Positions 1 to 8,758 of a stretch of DNA of 37,238 nucleotides are shown in pieces. Each line of letters starts with the position of its first letter. Position 1 is the first letter of the stretch. The stretch is taken from the NCBI GenBank assembly GCA_947630945.1, contig CANRJN010000005.1, forward strand, positions 1-37,238, in the 5' to 3' direction. This DNA comes from an uncultured Bacilli bacterium. Its GTDB lineage: Bacteria; Bacillota_I; Bacilli_A; RF39; UBA660. A program made the position numbers and the translations under genes. The notes below the pieces were generated by a model. That model searched no databases and was not told the origin of the DNA. It was given only the letters and a program-made list of their open reading frames with translations.

Positions 1-116
1 GAATTAGGTACAATAGCGTTATAAAACTTTTTGATTGCTCAAAAACTTTCATAACTTGCTAAACATTATAACATATTTTTAAATAAATAGTTATTTTTTA
101 TAAAAATAAAAAAATA

Positions 117-145
117 TTGATATAAAATATAAGACTTGTTATAAT
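117..145 (+). promoter_or_regulatory. Sigma-A-type promoter (TTGATA - 17 nt - TATAAT) for the 168..485 ORF
   Basis: TTGATA at 117-122, TATAAT at 140-145, 17-nt spacer, directly upstream of an AAAGGAGA Shine-Dalgarno. Confidence 0.75.
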
Positions 146-167
146 AATCGTTAAAGGAGATGATATT

Positions 168-485
168 TTGACTTATAATAGAAATTATTCTGTTACTTTT
201 CCTTATCCAATTGGAACTGTTATGGAATTAAATAATAATTCTCACATTTTAGCAGAGATAAAACAATATAGAGTTACTGTTAAACATTATAAGAAAGCTA
301 TCTATGCTTTATTAAGTACTAAAATATATGATAGTGATCCAGAATATAATTTTGAAATAACACTTGATGAATTAAATTCAAATTGGAAAAAGACTAATCA
401 AATTATGTTTAAAGGTAGTGTTGGAACAAAATTAGATTTAGGAGATGAATTTATAAATAAAGCCAAAACTTTATCATTAAAATAA
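168..485 (+). CDS. Hypothetical protein, 105 aa (TTG start)
   Basis: Good SD (aaaggaga) and promoter upstream, hairpin terminator downstream; no family recognised. Confidence 0.8.
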   Translation: MTYNRNYSVTFPYPIGTVMELNNNSHILAEIKQYRVTVKHYKKAIYALLSTKIYDSDPEYNFEITLDELNSNWKKTNQIMFKGSVGTKLDLGDEFINKAKTLSLK

Positions 486-496
486 GTTGTCAAAAT

Positions 497-535
497 AAAA
501 ACTACTTTCACTTATTTTTTAAAAGTAGTTTTTTG
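497..535 (+). terminator. Rho-independent terminator
   Basis: aaaactactttcacttattttttaaaagtagttttttg: inverted repeat plus T-run after the 168..485 CDS. Confidence 0.75.
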
Positions 536-567
536 TTTAACTTGAAATATTCAAGTTGATATCAAAT

Positions 568-652
568 TGGTGCAGGTGAAGGGACTTGAACCCCCATGGA
601 TTGCTCCGCTAGATCCTAAGTCTAGTGCGTCTGCCAATTTCGCCACACCTGC
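568..652 (-). tRNA. tRNA-Leu(TAG)
   Basis: Reverse complement GCAGGTG...CTAGA-CTTAGGA-TCTAG...GGTTCAAGTCC...CACCTGCA-CCA; long variable arm; CCA encoded. Confidence 0.93.
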
Positions 653-661
653 AAAATAAAG

Positions 662-738
662 TGGTGGACCTTGTAGGACTCGAACCTACAACCGCCCGGT
701 TATGAGCCGGATGCTCTAACCAATTGAGCTAAAGGTCC
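662..738 (-). tRNA. tRNA with CAT anticodon, most likely tRNA-Ile2 (lysidine-modified) rather than Met
   Basis: GGACCTTTAGCTCAATTGGTTAGAGC...GGCTCATAACC...GGTTCGAGTCCTACAAGGTCCA-CCA; acceptor stem GGACCTT resembles Firmicutes Ile2. Confidence 0.9.
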
Positions 739-860
739 ACTGCTTATTAATAATAACATAAAAAAATTTGATTTTCAACATATTTTTATCAAAAAATGTT
801 TAAATTTTCTAAATTTGTGATATATTATTTATAGAGAATTTAGAAAGTAGATGAAATAAT

Positions 861-2111
861 ATGAATTTATTTGAAAATAAAGATAGATTTGTAAAATATT
901 TAATAAGTATAATATTACTTTTTACTGTATTATTTGTAATTGTAAAAATATTTTATAAAGAGGAAATAGAATCATATGATTTTGTACAAACATCAACTAT
1001 AACATTTGATGATGAAAACACACATATATCAGTTGATTATCCTAGATTTGATAATGATGAAATTAATAAAATAGTAACAAATATTATATATAATTATACA
1101 AAAGATTTTAGAAATAATGAAACTAGTAAAAAAAGTTTAGAAATTACATATAAATTATATTATTTAAAAAATTTTGTAAATATAACTTTTAATATTGAAA
1201 ATAGTTTAAATGATATTAAAAATAAAAATATATTAATTGATTTAAAAAATAAAAAATTATCTTATATAAGTTCAGTGTATGATGAAGAGTATTTAACTAA
1301 TGAAATAAATAATTTAGTTTATTATAAATATTCATCTGATATATATGATAAAGTTAAAAGTTCTACAATTAATAATTTTACATATTTAATTGATGATAAT
1401 AAAATAGATGTTTATTTTAATAATATTGAATTTAAAGACATTGATTATATACCATATGTATCAATATTATTTAATAGTGAAGCATCAACTACTATTGATA
1501 ATAATGATAGTTCTCTAAAATACATAGCATTTACATATGATGATGGACCTAGTGAATATACTAGTGACTTACTTAAAACATTACAATTAAATAATAGTTC
1601 TGCAACATTCTTTATGATAGGAAATAGAATGAAATATAATAAAGAAATAGTAAATGAAATAGAAAACTCTGATAGTGAAATAGGATCACACTCATATTCA
1701 CATAAATATTTAACTGATTTAGATCAAGAAGAATTAATTAATGAAACAAATTCAGTTAATATTATATTTAATGAAATAACGTCAAAAAATATACAATATT
1801 TAAGGCCACCATATGGAAAATATAATGATGATGTATTAAGTCTTCCTTATAATATAGTATTATGGAACATTGATCCAAAAGATTGGCTATTAAGAGATAG
1901 TAATAAAATATATAATAATGTAATTAGAAGTGCTTGTGATGGTTGTATAGTTTTAATGCATGATATATATCCAGAAACTATTGAAGCAACAAAAAAATTA
2001 ATTCCATCTTTAAATGAAATGGGTTATAGTGTTGTAAGTGTAAGTAAACTAATCGATATAAAGAATTATGATAAAGAAAATAATAAAATAATAAGTAGCA
2101 TAAGTAATTAA
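861..2111 (+). CDS. Membrane-anchored polysaccharide deacetylase (NodB homology domain)
   Basis: N-terminal TM helix; C-terminal IAFTYDDGPSEYTSDLLKTL...ATFFMIG...GSHSYSH...LRPPYG...LWNIDPKDW motifs. Confidence 0.92.
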   Translation: MNLFENKDRFVKYLISIILLFTVLFVIVKIFYKEEIESYDFVQTSTITFDDENTHISVDYPRFDNDEINKIVTNIIYNYTKDFRNNETSKKSLEITYKLYYLKNFVNITFNIENSLNDIKNKNILIDLKNKKLSYISSVYDEEYLTNEINNLVYYKYSSDIYDKVKSSTINNFTYLIDDNKIDVYFNNIEFKDIDYIPYVSILFNSEASTTIDNNDSSLKYIAFTYDDGPSEYTSDLLKTLQLNNSSATFFMIGNRMKYNKEIVNEIENSDSEIGSHSYSHKYLTDLDQEELINETNSVNIIFNEITSKNIQYLRPPYGKYNDDVLSLPYNIVLWNIDPKDWLLRDSNKIYNNVIRSACDGCIVLMHDIYPETIEATKKLIPSLNEMGYSVVSVSKLIDIKNYDKENNKIISSISN

Positions 2112-2193
2112 GTTTATGCTATTTTTATTTTTTTAATTAAAATACTTTATTTTTAATAGATTTTATGGTATACTTTCTATTGTTATTTGAAAA

Positions 2194-2269
2194 GGCCTGC
2201 TAGCTCAGTTGGTAGAGCAACCGACTCTTAATCGGTGGGTCTAGGGTTCAAGTCCCTAGCAGGCCACCA
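2194..2269 (+). tRNA. tRNA-Lys(CTT)
   Basis: GGCCTGCTAGCTCAGTTGGTAGAGCA-ACCGA-CTCTTAA-TCGGT...GGTTCAAGTCCCTAGCAGGCC-ACCA. Confidence 0.95.
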
Positions 2270-2276
2270 TATGAAT

Positions 2277-2306
2277 TTAACTAAACTTATTTATAGTTTA
2301 GTTTTA
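2277..2306 (+). terminator. Rho-independent terminator after tRNA-Lys
   Basis: aactaaac-ttatttata-gtttagtt followed by ttat. Confidence 0.6.
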
Positions 2307-2401
2307 TTATGCTCTACATTAATATAAAATTTTATTTTATAAATATTAATATACAATATTATTTTTCTATGATAAAATCAATAATGAGGTGAAGTAATAT
2401 T

Positions 2402-3631
2402 ATGGATAAAGAATTAGAATACGCGTTAAAAAAAGAAAGAAAAAGACAGCAAAATAATATAGAATTAATAGCAAGTGAAAATTATGTTTCTAAGGCAATA
2501 TTAAAATTACAAGGTAGTATTTTAACTAATAAATATGCAGAAGGATATCCAAATAAAAGATATTATGGTGGGTGCAAATATATTGATATTTTCGAAAGTA
2601 AAGCAATTTCTTATGCCTGTAAATTATTTGATTGTAAATTTGCAAATGTACAACCGCATAGTGGAAGTTCTGCTAATATGGCAGTATATAGAGCACTATT
2701 AACACCAGGTGATAAAGTACTTGGAATGTCACTTAATCAAGGTGGACATTTAACTCATGGAAGTAAAGTTAATTTTAGTGGTATTGACTATGATGTCATT
2801 GGATATGAAATAAATGAAAACACAGAAAAACTTGATTATGATAAAATAGAAGCATTAGCAATAAAAGAAAAGCCTAAAATGATAATAGCAGGTTCTTCTG
2901 CTTATAGTGGTTCAATAGATTTTAAAAGATTTAGAGAAATTGCTGATAAAGTAGATGCATATTTAATGGTAGATATGGCACATATTGCTGGGTTAGTTGC
3001 AGCAAAACTACATCAAAATCCTACTAAGTATGCAGATGTTGTTACAAGTACAACACATAAGACATTAAGGGGACCTCGTGGTGGGCTAATACTTACAAAT
3101 AATGAAGAAATAATTAAAAAAATAAATAAAGTTGTTTTTCCAGGTATTCAAGGTGGTCCATTAATGCATGTTATTGCTGCTAAGGCACAATGTTTTTATG
3201 AAGCATTACAACCAGAATTTAAAGAATACGCTAAAAATGTAATAAATAATGCAAAAGCAATGGCAAATGAGTTTAAAAAGAATAATGTAAAAGTTATATC
3301 TAATGGAACAGATAATCATTTAATGCTAATAGATACAAAAACAAGTTTTAATTTAACAGGTGATATTTCTGAAAAAGTATTAGATAGTATTTGTATAACA
3401 GTAAATAAAAATACAATTCCATTTGATAGTGAAAAACCTAGTGTAACTAGTGGAATTAGAATAGGTAGTGCTGCTATGACTACAAGAGGACTTAAAGAAA
3501 AAGATTTTATTGATATAGCAAATATTATAGTAAAATCATTAAGAAATTATAATAATAAAGAAATACTTAAAGAATGTAAAAAAGATGTTTTAAATATAAC
3601 TAATAGATTTCCTTTAAGTAATATAAAATAA
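2402..3631 (+). CDS. glyA: Serine hydroxymethyltransferase
   Basis: [62 protein letters not shown]. Confidence 0.98.
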   Translation: MDKELEYALKKERKRQQNNIELIASENYVSKAILKLQGSILTNKYAEGYPNKRYYGGCKYIDIFESKAISYACKLFDCKFANVQPHSGSSANMAVYRALLTPGDKVLGMSLNQGGHLTHGSKVNFSGIDYDVIGYEINENTEKLDYDKIEALAIKEKPKMIIAGSSAYSGSIDFKRFREIADKVDAYLMVDMAHIAGLVAAKLHQNPTKYADVVTSTTHKTLRGPRGGLILTNNEEIIKKINKVVFPGIQGGPLMHVIAAKAQCFYEALQPEFKEYAKNVINNAKAMANEFKKNNVKVISNGTDNHLMLIDTKTSFNLTGDISEKVLDSICITVNKNTIPFDSEKPSVTSGIRIGSAAMTTRGLKEKDFIDIANIIVKSLRNYNNKEILKECKKDVLNITNRFPLSNIK

Positions 3632-3641
3632 ACCCGAACAT

Positions 3642-3677
3642 TAAAAAACACGATTTTAAAATTTAATCGTGTTTTTA
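3642..3677 (+). terminator. Terminator hairpin shared by convergent glyA and the small 3680..3799 ORF
   Basis: aaaaaacacgattttaaaatttaatcgtgttttta: stem with A-run and T-run on either side. Confidence 0.8.
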
Positions 3678-3679
3678 TA

Positions 3680-3799
3680 TTAACTTGCAAGTACTGAAAT
3701 TGCTATTGTTAAAATACTAAGTACCATAGCAATTAACATAATCCATGCTATAACTTTTTTCCAAAACTTAGCATTTAATTTAAATTTCTTTTTTGCCAT
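3680..3799 (-). CDS. 39-aa single-TM small protein, DUF4044-like: MAKKKFKLNAKFWKKVIAWIMLIAMVLSILTIAISVLAS
   Basis: Read from the reverse strand; ATG preceded by GAGGTATAAAAAT (SD); basic N-terminus plus one TM helix; not in the ORF track. Confidence 0.8.
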   Translation of the reverse strand: MAKKKFKLNAKFWKKVIAWIMLIAMVLSILTIAISVLAS

Positions 3800-3866
3800 A
3801 TTTTTATACCTCACTAAAATTATAATATAATTGTCATAAAAAATAAAGAAGTAAATATAATTTAGT

Positions 3867-4439
3867 ATGAAAATTATTAAAAGTAGAATATTTAAAATAT
3901 TAGTAGCATTATTTGTAGTAGGAATTTTATTAGGAGTTATTAGTTACATATTAATTGGAACTAACAATAACAGTATTATTAATTATTTCTCGCTTATTGA
4001 TAATGGTAAATTTGATTACTTTCATAGTTTACTTAACTCACTTTTTTATAATTATAAATATGCTTTTATTATTTGGATGATTGGAATAATATTCTTTTTA
4101 AGTGTATTTGTACCAATTATAATTGTTTTTAGAGGTATTTCACTTGGATTTATGATAACTTGTATAATTAGTAATTTTGGATTTCAAGGTGTTATACTTT
4201 CTTTAATAATAGTGTTTCCATGTGTTTTAATAAATGAATTTATATATTTATTATTAAGTTATTATTCAATTAATTTTTCATATAAAAGTATTAATGCAAT
4301 TAGATACAATAAATCAATCAATTTAAGAAGTTTTATAAAGAACTATTTTTTAATATTTATAATATTTATTTTTGTTTTAACACTTAGTAGTTTATTTGAA
4401 ATATATATTAGTTCAAATATTATTAAATTTGTAGTATAA
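3867..4439 (+). CDS. Stage II sporulation protein M (SpoIIM)-family membrane protein
   Basis: Multi-TM; NYKYAFIIWMIGIIFFLSVFVPIIIVFRGISLGFMIT and ILSLIIVFPCVLINEFIYLLLSYYS resemble the SpoIIM/DUF95 family. Confidence 0.75.
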   Translation: MKIIKSRIFKILVALFVVGILLGVISYILIGTNNNSIINYFSLIDNGKFDYFHSLLNSLFYNYKYAFIIWMIGIIFFLSVFVPIIIVFRGISLGFMITCIISNFGFQGVILSLIIVFPCVLINEFIYLLLSYYSINFSYKSINAIRYNKSINLRSFIKNYFLIFIIFIFVLTLSSLFEIYISSNIIKFVV

Positions 4440-4464
4440 TATCTAACTAGAAAGGGAAGATATT

Positions 4465-5559
4465 ATGAGAGTAGTAGTTGGTATGAGTGGTGGAGTAGAT
4501 TCAGCCGTTGCAGCATATTTATTAAAACAACAAGGTTATGATGTAGTTGGTCTATTTATGAAAAACTGGGATTCAAACATCAATAATGATAAAGAGGGTA
4601 TTACTGATGGAGTATGTCCTCAAGAACTTGATTATAGAGATGCTAAAAGTGTATGTGATGAATTATGTATTCCACTTTATAGAGTAGATTTTATAAAAGA
4701 ATATTGGGATGATGTATTTAAATATTTTTTAACTGAACTTGAAAATGGTAGAACTCCAAATCCTGATATTATGTGTAATAAATATATTAAATTTGATTTA
4801 TTTAAAAAAGAAGCAAAGAAATTAGGTGCAGATAAAATAGCAACAGGTCATTATGCTAGAATGGAAGATGGTAAACTTTTAAGAGGAGTAGACTCTAATA
4901 AAGATCAAACATACTTTTTAAGTCAAGTATCTAAGTCTCAATTAGAAGATGTATTATTTCCAATTGGACACTTATTAAAAAGTGAAGTAAGAAAGATTGC
5001 AAAAGAAAATAATATTCCTGTTTATGATAAAAAAGATTCTACCGGTATTTGTTTTATAGGAGAAAGACACTATCAAGAATTTATTGCTAATTATTTAAAA
5101 GGTAAAAGTGGAGATATTATTGATGTAGAAACAGGAAAAGTTGTAGGTACTCATAAAGGTCTTATGAATTATACTATAGGGCAGAGAAGAAATGTAGGAC
5201 TAAGTGGAGATGAAAAAAGACATTATGTATGTGGTAAAGACTCTAAAAAGAATACATTATATGTGGCTTATGGAGATGATACAAAATATTTACTTAGTGA
5301 TGAAGCATTAATTGAAAATATGAATTATATATCTGATAAAAGACCTAAAACTGCTACTGCTAAATTTAGATATAGAAGTGAAGATATACCTGTTACAATT
5401 GAATATATAGATGAAAGTCATATTAAAGTAAAATATAGGGATGGTAAAGCGGTAACACCAGGTCAAGCATGTGTAATATACTCAGGTGAAGAGTGCCTAA
5501 TGGGTGGAATAATAAAACAAGTATTCAAAGATGGTAAAGATATTTGGTATTTAAAATAA
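4465..5559 (+). CDS. mnmA: tRNA-specific 2-thiouridylase MnmA
   Basis: VVGMSGGVDSAVAAYLLKQQGYDVVGLFMKNWD, NPDIMCNKYIKFDLF, DKIATGHYAR, DQTYFLSQV, STGICFIGE. Confidence 0.98.
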   Translation: MRVVVGMSGGVDSAVAAYLLKQQGYDVVGLFMKNWDSNINNDKEGITDGVCPQELDYRDAKSVCDELCIPLYRVDFIKEYWDDVFKYFLTELENGRTPNPDIMCNKYIKFDLFKKEAKKLGADKIATGHYARMEDGKLLRGVDSNKDQTYFLSQVSKSQLEDVLFPIGHLLKSEVRKIAKENNIPVYDKKDSTGICFIGERHYQEFIANYLKGKSGDIIDVETGKVVGTHKGLMNYTIGQRRNVGLSGDEKRHYVCGKDSKKNTLYVAYGDDTKYLLSDEALIENMNYISDKRPKTATAKFRYRSEDIPVTIEYIDESHIKVKYRDGKAVTPGQACVIYSGEECLMGGIIKQVFKDGKDIWYLK

Positions 5560-5642
5560 AAATAAATTACATAAAATGAAAATATATAATATTGAAAACC
5601 TATTATAAATTTAATATAATAATTCATATGAAAGGAGTACTT

Positions 5643-6419
5643 ATGAAAAGAATATTTGTAGATAATAGAACAAAGAAGAAAATTACTATTTATGCTGTTA
5701 TAGGTGTAGTTTTATTAATTACATTATTTAGTAGTTTTCAAACTATTGAATCTGGCGAAGTAGGGTTAAAGGTAAGATTTGGTAAAATAGTAAATACTAG
5801 TTTAAATGAAGGATTTAACTTAAAAATACCATTTATTGAAAGTATTGTAAAAGTTAATATTAAAGTACAAAAATCAGAATTAAGTGTTGAAAGTTCTACT
5901 AAGGATATGCAAATAGTTAATACTACTCTTGCAGTAAATTATAGAGTTGATAGCAAAAGAGCAAGTGAACTTTATAGAAGAGTAGGTAGTAGTTATGAAG
6001 AAACTGTATTACAACCTGCGATTAAAGAAAGTATTAAAAGTGCAATAGCACAATATAATGCTGAAGAAATAACTACTAAAAGAGCAGAAGTTTCAACTAA
6101 TTGCTTAAAAGTTTTACAAGAAAAAGTAGAAAAATATGGAATTATTGTAGAAGACTTTAATTTAACAGATTTTAGTTTTAGTGAAGAATATACAAAAGCA
6201 GTTGAAGAAAAACAAGTAGCAGAACAAAATTTAGAAAAAGCAAAACTTGAAGCAGAAACTAAAATTGTAGAAGCAGAAGCAACTAAAAAAGCAAATGATT
6301 TATTAAAACAATCTCTAACAGATGAACTTGTTGCAAAACAATTTATTGAAAAATGGGATGGTCATTTACCTACAACATATGCAGGAGATAATATCCTTGG
6401 TATGTTTAATATTAAATAA
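5643..6419 (+). CDS. SPFH/Band 7 (prohibitin-like) membrane protein
   Basis: ATG at 5643 with GAAAGGAGT SD (the track start at 5592 is probably too far upstream); TM followed by ESGEVGLKVRFGKIV...GFNLKIPFIESIVKVNIKVQKSE...EAEATKKAND. Confidence 0.88.
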   Translation: MKRIFVDNRTKKKITIYAVIGVVLLITLFSSFQTIESGEVGLKVRFGKIVNTSLNEGFNLKIPFIESIVKVNIKVQKSELSVESSTKDMQIVNTTLAVNYRVDSKRASELYRRVGSSYEETVLQPAIKESIKSAIAQYNAEEITTKRAEVSTNCLKVLQEKVEKYGIIVEDFNLTDFSFSEEYTKAVEEKQVAEQNLEKAKLEAETKIVEAEATKKANDLLKQSLTDELVAKQFIEKWDGHLPTTYAGDNILGMFNIK

Positions 6420-6460
6420 TTAGAGAATATAAATTCTCTTTTTTAAATTATAGGAGCATT

Positions 6461-7129
6461 ATGAGTATCGAAAATGAAATTTTTAATGGTTATAAGGTAA
6501 ATTATCAAAAATTACTAGAATATGGCTTTAATAAGTCTAAAAACACGTTTAAATTAACTAAACTAATAATTGATAATACTTTTTCTATAAATATAGAAGT
6601 AAATTCAAAAGAAAAAATAAGTGTAAAAGTATATGATTTATCTATAAATGATGAATATATTAGTTTTAGAATTAATAATGATAATTTATCTTTTGCAAAT
6701 AAAATAAAGGAAGAAGTTATAAATTTACTACTTGATATTAGAAATAAATGTTATACCAATTTAAATAGCAACAATCAAATGAATAGAATAACTAAATTAA
6801 TAAAAGAAAAATATAAAGATGAACCTGAATTCTTATGGAGTAAATTTCCTGAATTTAGAATATTTAGAAATAAAGATAATAAAAAATGGTATGCAATAAT
6901 TATGAATATTAATAAAAATAAATTAAATATAAATAGTAATGATGAAGTATATATAATTAATATAAAATTAGATTCAGAAGAAATTAAAGATTTATTGGAT
7001 AATAATAAATTTTATCCTGCATATCATATGAATAAAAAGTATTGGATAACAATTATATTAGATGAAAATATTAGTGATAATGAAATAATGGAATTCATAA
7101 ATAAAAGTTATTGCCTATCTAAAAAATGA
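6461..7129 (+). CDS. MmcQ/YjbR-like protein (DUF419) with N-terminal extension
   Basis: C-terminal half FRIFRNKDNKKWYAIIMNI...INIKLDSEEIKDLLDNNKFYPAYHMNKKYWITIILDENISDNEIMEFINKSYCLS matches the YjbR pattern; stop codon is TGA. Confidence 0.8.
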   Translation: MSIENEIFNGYKVNYQKLLEYGFNKSKNTFKLTKLIIDNTFSINIEVNSKEKISVKVYDLSINDEYISFRINNDNLSFANKIKEEVINLLLDIRNKCYTNLNSNNQMNRITKLIKEKYKDEPEFLWSKFPEFRIFRNKDNKKWYAIIMNINKNKLNINSNDEVYIINIKLDSEEIKDLLDNNKFYPAYHMNKKYWITIILDENISDNEIMEFINKSYCLSKK

Positions 7130-7172
7130 AAATGATATGATAAAAATATGTATTATTTTTTTAACAAAATTA

Positions 7173-7202
7173 TTGACAAATAAATGTAAAGTATTATACA
7201 AT
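7173..7202 (+). promoter_or_regulatory. Promoter of the HTH regulator (TTGACA ... TATACA/TACAAT), -10 overlapped by palindrome TACAATTGTA
   Basis: TTGACA at 7173-7178; TATACA at 7195-7200 or TACAAT at 7197-7202; palindrome 7197-7206. Confidence 0.65.
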
Positions 7203-7231
7203 TGTAATGTAAGATAGATAGGAGAGTTAAT

Positions 7232-7999
7232 ATGAAAGAGTTAAATGAATTATTAAGTGAAATAGGAATATCAAAAGTAAAATTAGCAAAGTATTTAGGC
7301 GTTTCAAGACAAATGATTTATAATTATTTAGAATTAGATTCTTTAAATAAATGGCCACAAGAAAAAAGATTATTACTACTTAAATTACTTGACATAGAAG
7401 AGGGTAGTGAAAAGGCAATTAAGAATATTAAAGTGACAAGTGAATATTTAGAAAATGTAGAAGCAAGATTAAATCAAAATGTAAGAGATATGAATAGTCA
7501 ATCATTTAATTATAAAAACCTTACAAAAGAAGAACAAGAATTATTAAATGATTTAATATTTTTAATTAAAGAAAAATTCACAGAAGAAAAAACAAAAGAA
7601 ACATATTGGATATTCCTTTATTTATATCATGTACTTCAATCACTAGATAACGTACAAGAAATTAAATATATATTTGCATATTTATCTAAAAAGACAGGAT
7701 TTACTAATGCAAAAGAATTTAAGTTTAATGAAACAAAACAATTCATTTTAGAAAGTATAATATTTACTGCATTTAACTTATATAATAATGGTGGGGCTTC
7801 TAAATCAAAATTAGTTGAATCACATAATAGATTTGAACAAGAAATAGAAAATGATAAGGAAGAAAAATTAGGAAGAACACAACAGTTAAATACTATAAAA
7901 GTTCAAGCATTAAAAGAACTTGGTTATACTGAAATAACAAAAGAAAATGCAGCAGAAGTTCTAAATAAAATGGCTGAAATTGAATCAAGAAAAGTATAG
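7232..7999 (+). CDS. XRE-like helix-turn-helix transcriptional regulator
   Basis: N-terminal LLSEIGISKVKLAKYLGVSRQMIYNYLEL HTH; strong SD (ATAGGAGAG). Confidence 0.85.
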   Translation: MKELNELLSEIGISKVKLAKYLGVSRQMIYNYLELDSLNKWPQEKRLLLLKLLDIEEGSEKAIKNIKVTSEYLENVEARLNQNVRDMNSQSFNYKNLTKEEQELLNDLIFLIKEKFTEEKTKETYWIFLYLYHVLQSLDNVQEIKYIFAYLSKKTGFTNAKEFKFNETKQFILESIIFTAFNLYNNGGASKSKLVESHNRFEQEIENDKEEKLGRTQQLNTIKVQALKELGYTEITKENAAEVLNKMAEIESRKV

Positions 8000-8013
8000 A
8001 AATATACTTTTTT
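7992..8013 (+). terminator. Rho-independent terminator overlapping the regulator stop codon
   Basis: aagtata-gaaa-tatactt followed by tttt; stem begins upstream of the TAG stop. Confidence 0.65.
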
Positions 8014-8104
8014 ATTTAAAGAAAAGTACTTCCTATAATGTACATTATGTTAACTTCTTAATGTTAAATACTAAATCTATACAATAATTAAGTATAACAA
8101 TAAA

Positions 8105-8392
8105 TTAACTTCTACTTTTATAATCGATATAATCAATACATTTTTTAAAGAAAATTCGACCGTTTAAAAAAAACATAAAAACATTATACCAAAAATACAA
8201 TATCAAAAAGATTAAAAAACCAATAAGAACCATAAATAATATAATGAATAAAGAATAGAAATAATTCAAAATAAAACACCTACTTTCATACACTATTAAA
8301 ATTATAACAAAGAAGTATATATAATTCAAATAAATTAATTTTAAAAGTGTTCTAGAACGAATCGAGAAATCAAAAGATGAATAATTATTCAT
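8105..8392 (-). CDS. Doubtful 95-aa hydrophobic ORF
   Basis: Open frame rich in F/I/L/Y, no convincing SD; could be an artefact of AT-rich sequence. Confidence 0.3.
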   Translation of the reverse strand: MNNYSSFDFSIRSRTLLKLIYLNYIYFFVIILIVYESRCFILNYFYSLFIILFMVLIGFLIFLILYFWYNVFMFFLNGRIFFKKCIDYIDYKSRS

Positions 8393-8716
8393 CTCGATTT
8401 AAATTAAATCAATATCTTTTAATATATTTATATATTATTAATGATAAATATTACTATATTTATTATTAATATAGTCTACTCTACTATAACATAATAGAAG
8501 ATAGGGGAGTATTCATTTTAAATTTAAGTATATTTTAATTATAAAAATTCAATATATAAATTGTTGCTAATATTATTTAAAAGCAGACTATCTATAATTA
8601 TGAATTAAATTATAAATAATATTAATAATAAAATAAATATATAAAAAGTAATCTATATTCAAAATATCATCCCCCTACTTTACTCTATTTTTTTATAATA
8701 AAAATAAAGATATAAA

Positions 8717-8753
8717 AACACACACTTCAATTTAGAAATGTGTGTTTTGTTTT
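8717..8753 (-). terminator. Rho-independent terminator of the giant M26 protease gene
   Basis: Reverse strand ACACACA-tttctaaattgaa-gTGTGTGT-TTTT. Confidence 0.85.
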
Positions 8754-8758
8754 TAAAA

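Noticed and set aside
7127-7129. Mollicutes code 4 (TGA = Trp)
   Set aside because: TGG is used for conserved Trp throughout and TGA is the stop of the YjbR-like gene at its expected C-terminus, so the standard bacterial code fits
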